From Luscinia megarhynchos (Eukaryota; Chordata; Aves; Passeriformes; Turdidae), in contig JAPFBE010000002.1 of assembly GCA_034336665.1 (NCBI GenBank), forward strand, positions 76,387,405 through 76,451,404: DNA of 64,000 bases. The letters run 5' to 3'. A program made the position numbers and the translations under genes. A model generated the notes under the pieces. It was given only the letters and a program-made list of their open reading frames with translations. It was not told the origin of the DNA and ran no database searches. Position 1 is the first letter of the stretch. Each line of letters opens with the position of its first letter. This document shows, in pieces, positions 62,231 through 64,000 of the stretch.

Positions 62231-64000
62231 CAAAGTTCCTTAAAGGATTTGGATGAAAGGTAGTTAAATTCATAACTATTCCAAGCATTGTGGTAGTGGT
62301 GGGTCACTGCAGCAACTGAGGCCATAATCAAGCAGATGAATATATTGCAAAGTTCATAACATTGTTTTGCCCCGTTTCTTAACTTTTACAAAACAACAAG
62401 CCTCTAGAAGAAATTGATTTCAAGTACAGTGTATCCATTTAGTTTTTTGGCTTCTTCTTTCACTTGGTGGCTATCCCAGTATCCATCATTATCCTCTCCA
62501 GCTTCACTGCTCTGATCCTCTGTTCTTGGCTGTGTCAGATGCTCTTAACCATGCTTCTGCTTCTACTTCAATCATCCCCTAGACCCATAACAACAATTTA
62601 ACCCACTCTGTATTGGATGTGATTTCCAGATCATTCTTCACTTGTTCTCGCTCTCTTACTGCCTCACTAAGTGATCAAAAGAATCAAAGGAAAAATCCTA
62701 GCATTTTTACAGTGGTTGGCAAATCTACATGTTTTTGAGAGACTCAGTTCTGAGCTTGGTGATAAAGCTCATGCTCATCTGATCCCGAATTTTTTATCAG
62801 CTGCCTTAGGAAACCTTACTTTACAAGGTAAAATGGAAAGGAGAAAATTATGCAGAGGAAAGGAACAGCTGGTGCACTCCTACACATGTGCAAGAGCCCA
62901 GATGCACAAACATTTGGACCTGTAATTATAGAAGCTTGGCAGCTTTAGTTCCTTGCAAGATTTAGTGTGAATGAAGACTGGTGAGCCACATTGTCCTCAG
63001 CAACTTGTGTGCATTGCTTATACCACCTTTAAAAATACTGAAGACGGGTGGACAGTGTTGTAAATATTTTCATTGAAAATAAAAACACATATATAGGTCA
63101 GTAGACCAACAGTAGCTCTGAACACTTGGTTTTAACAATAAATTCTTACTCTGTATTTTGATTAACATAAGAAATTACAGGAAGCAAAAGGAATCAGAAA
63201 ATCACAGCTTCTATTTCTGATCTTATGTTCAGCCACCTCTCAGAAGCACAGCAGCATCTTAGAATTACATACAATTTATATTGTTGTCTCCATGGTTTTT
63301 TTAAGTTCTTTGGGACTTGGACCTTCATAACAAGACTCATTATTATCCTAACAACAGATGCTGAGAAATACGTATTTGTAATGGTTTAGGTGTTAAGGCT
63401 TAATAGGGATTTTAACTCTAATATTGTGTCCTGGATCTGTACTGGTATATTTGAGCTGTCTTTTGATGGTGGGAAATGAATAAATTATTACAGAATGAAT
63501 GAAAATATTCTTCTTATTATCCCTCATCCAGGCTGAGTTCAGTGACTTTACAAACGTGCAGTTAAGCTAAATTACCTACTACACTCATTTTTAATTCTTT
63601 CTTGTTCATTGTGTATGTAAAGGTTAGAAGTTCCTACTTTAACAAACCTACAAAATACCTTCATCGCATGAATATATTCCCACTCAGAAATACTCTCTTC
63701 TCACAGTTCTTCAATAACTATTTACTTGAAGGATCTGGCTTTTTTTAGTTCAACTATTTTTTTTCTCAATCTCTTATTTCAGCTTGGATTTGCTTATTTT
63801 TTATTGTTTATTGTACAGGAAGTAACCTTGATGAGAATTCCAGAAACCTGAAGTTCTTAATTAGATTTATTGATTTTCAAGTTTTAACTCTCTAGAAAAT
63901 ATAGGTCTTTGATGGCATATACAGCATTAATGCTTTTGATGCCAAAAATTGTAATTTAAAAAGTAACAGTGGAAGCAGCTGTAATTTTTCCAGATACACT
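62231..64000. other. Non-coding DNA to window end
   Basis: Includes a pyrimidine-rich segment (62450-62670) similar in texture to 39400-39760 and 20100-20400, possibly debris of one ancient repeat. No gene recognised. Confidence 0.45.

Noticed and set aside
62065..62331. Phe/Cys-rich 88-codon minus-strand frame resembling a membrane protein
   Set aside because: It is the complement of the A/C-rich low-complexity tract.
1..64000. Bacterial or phage-type defence, toxin or biosynthetic system
   Set aside because: No operons, ribosome binding sites or long ORFs; all recognisable elements are avian-type retrotransposons.

Overview
The window looks like vertebrate, specifically avian, nuclear DNA (songbird-like, order uncertain). 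The evidence is four or five fragments of CR1 LINEs in the bird style, three long terminal repeats (LTRs) of bird ERVL-type retroviruses, AT-rich intron/desert-like composition, CpG scarcity outside the LTRs, and no operons, ribosome binding sites or long ORFs. No open frame above about 130 codons exists, and I recognise no intact protein-coding gene, tRNA, rRNA or snRNA. The window is best read as a gene-poor intergenic or deep intronic stretch.

Layout. Bases 58-210 hold a weak candidate for the last coding exon of an unrecognised gene entering from the left. A CR1 fragment (4425-4749, minus) directly abuts a decayed ERVL-type LTR (4750-5510, minus). A very clear solo LTR with TG...CA ends and a perfect 5-bp target duplication lies at 6276-7474 (plus). 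A 5'-truncated CR1 copy with recognisable reverse transcriptase C-terminal motifs spans 12155-12912 (minus). From about 13 to 42 kb there is mostly unique AT-rich DNA with simple repeats, a possible LTR remnant near 19.8 kb, small inverted repeats, and isolated motifs such as a perfect CRE and a double E-box palindrome. Between 42.7 and 49 kb lies a CR1-rich stretch: a decayed plus-strand copy (42690-43250), a short 3' end (43787-43905, minus), a reverse transcriptase core fragment (46990-47705, minus) and another 3' end (48794-48930, minus). A second probable solo LTR (52086-52563, minus) follows. The right end carries a T/G homopolymer junction (57375-57398), an (ATTTG)n-type pentanucleotide microsatellite (58116-58174) and an unrecognised GC-rich patch followed by an A/C-rich low-complexity tract (61500-62230).

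There are no genes here that work together. The parts are independent, mostly dead, transposable-element insertions in a neutral-looking background. I looked for an undescribed system and found none. The most useful leads are the possible terminal exon at the left edge, the solo LTR with intact insertion signature, a 16-bp-stem hairpin at 17.2 kb and two CpG-bearing patches (10.4 and 61.5-62.0 kb) that could be regulatory or retrocopied sequence.
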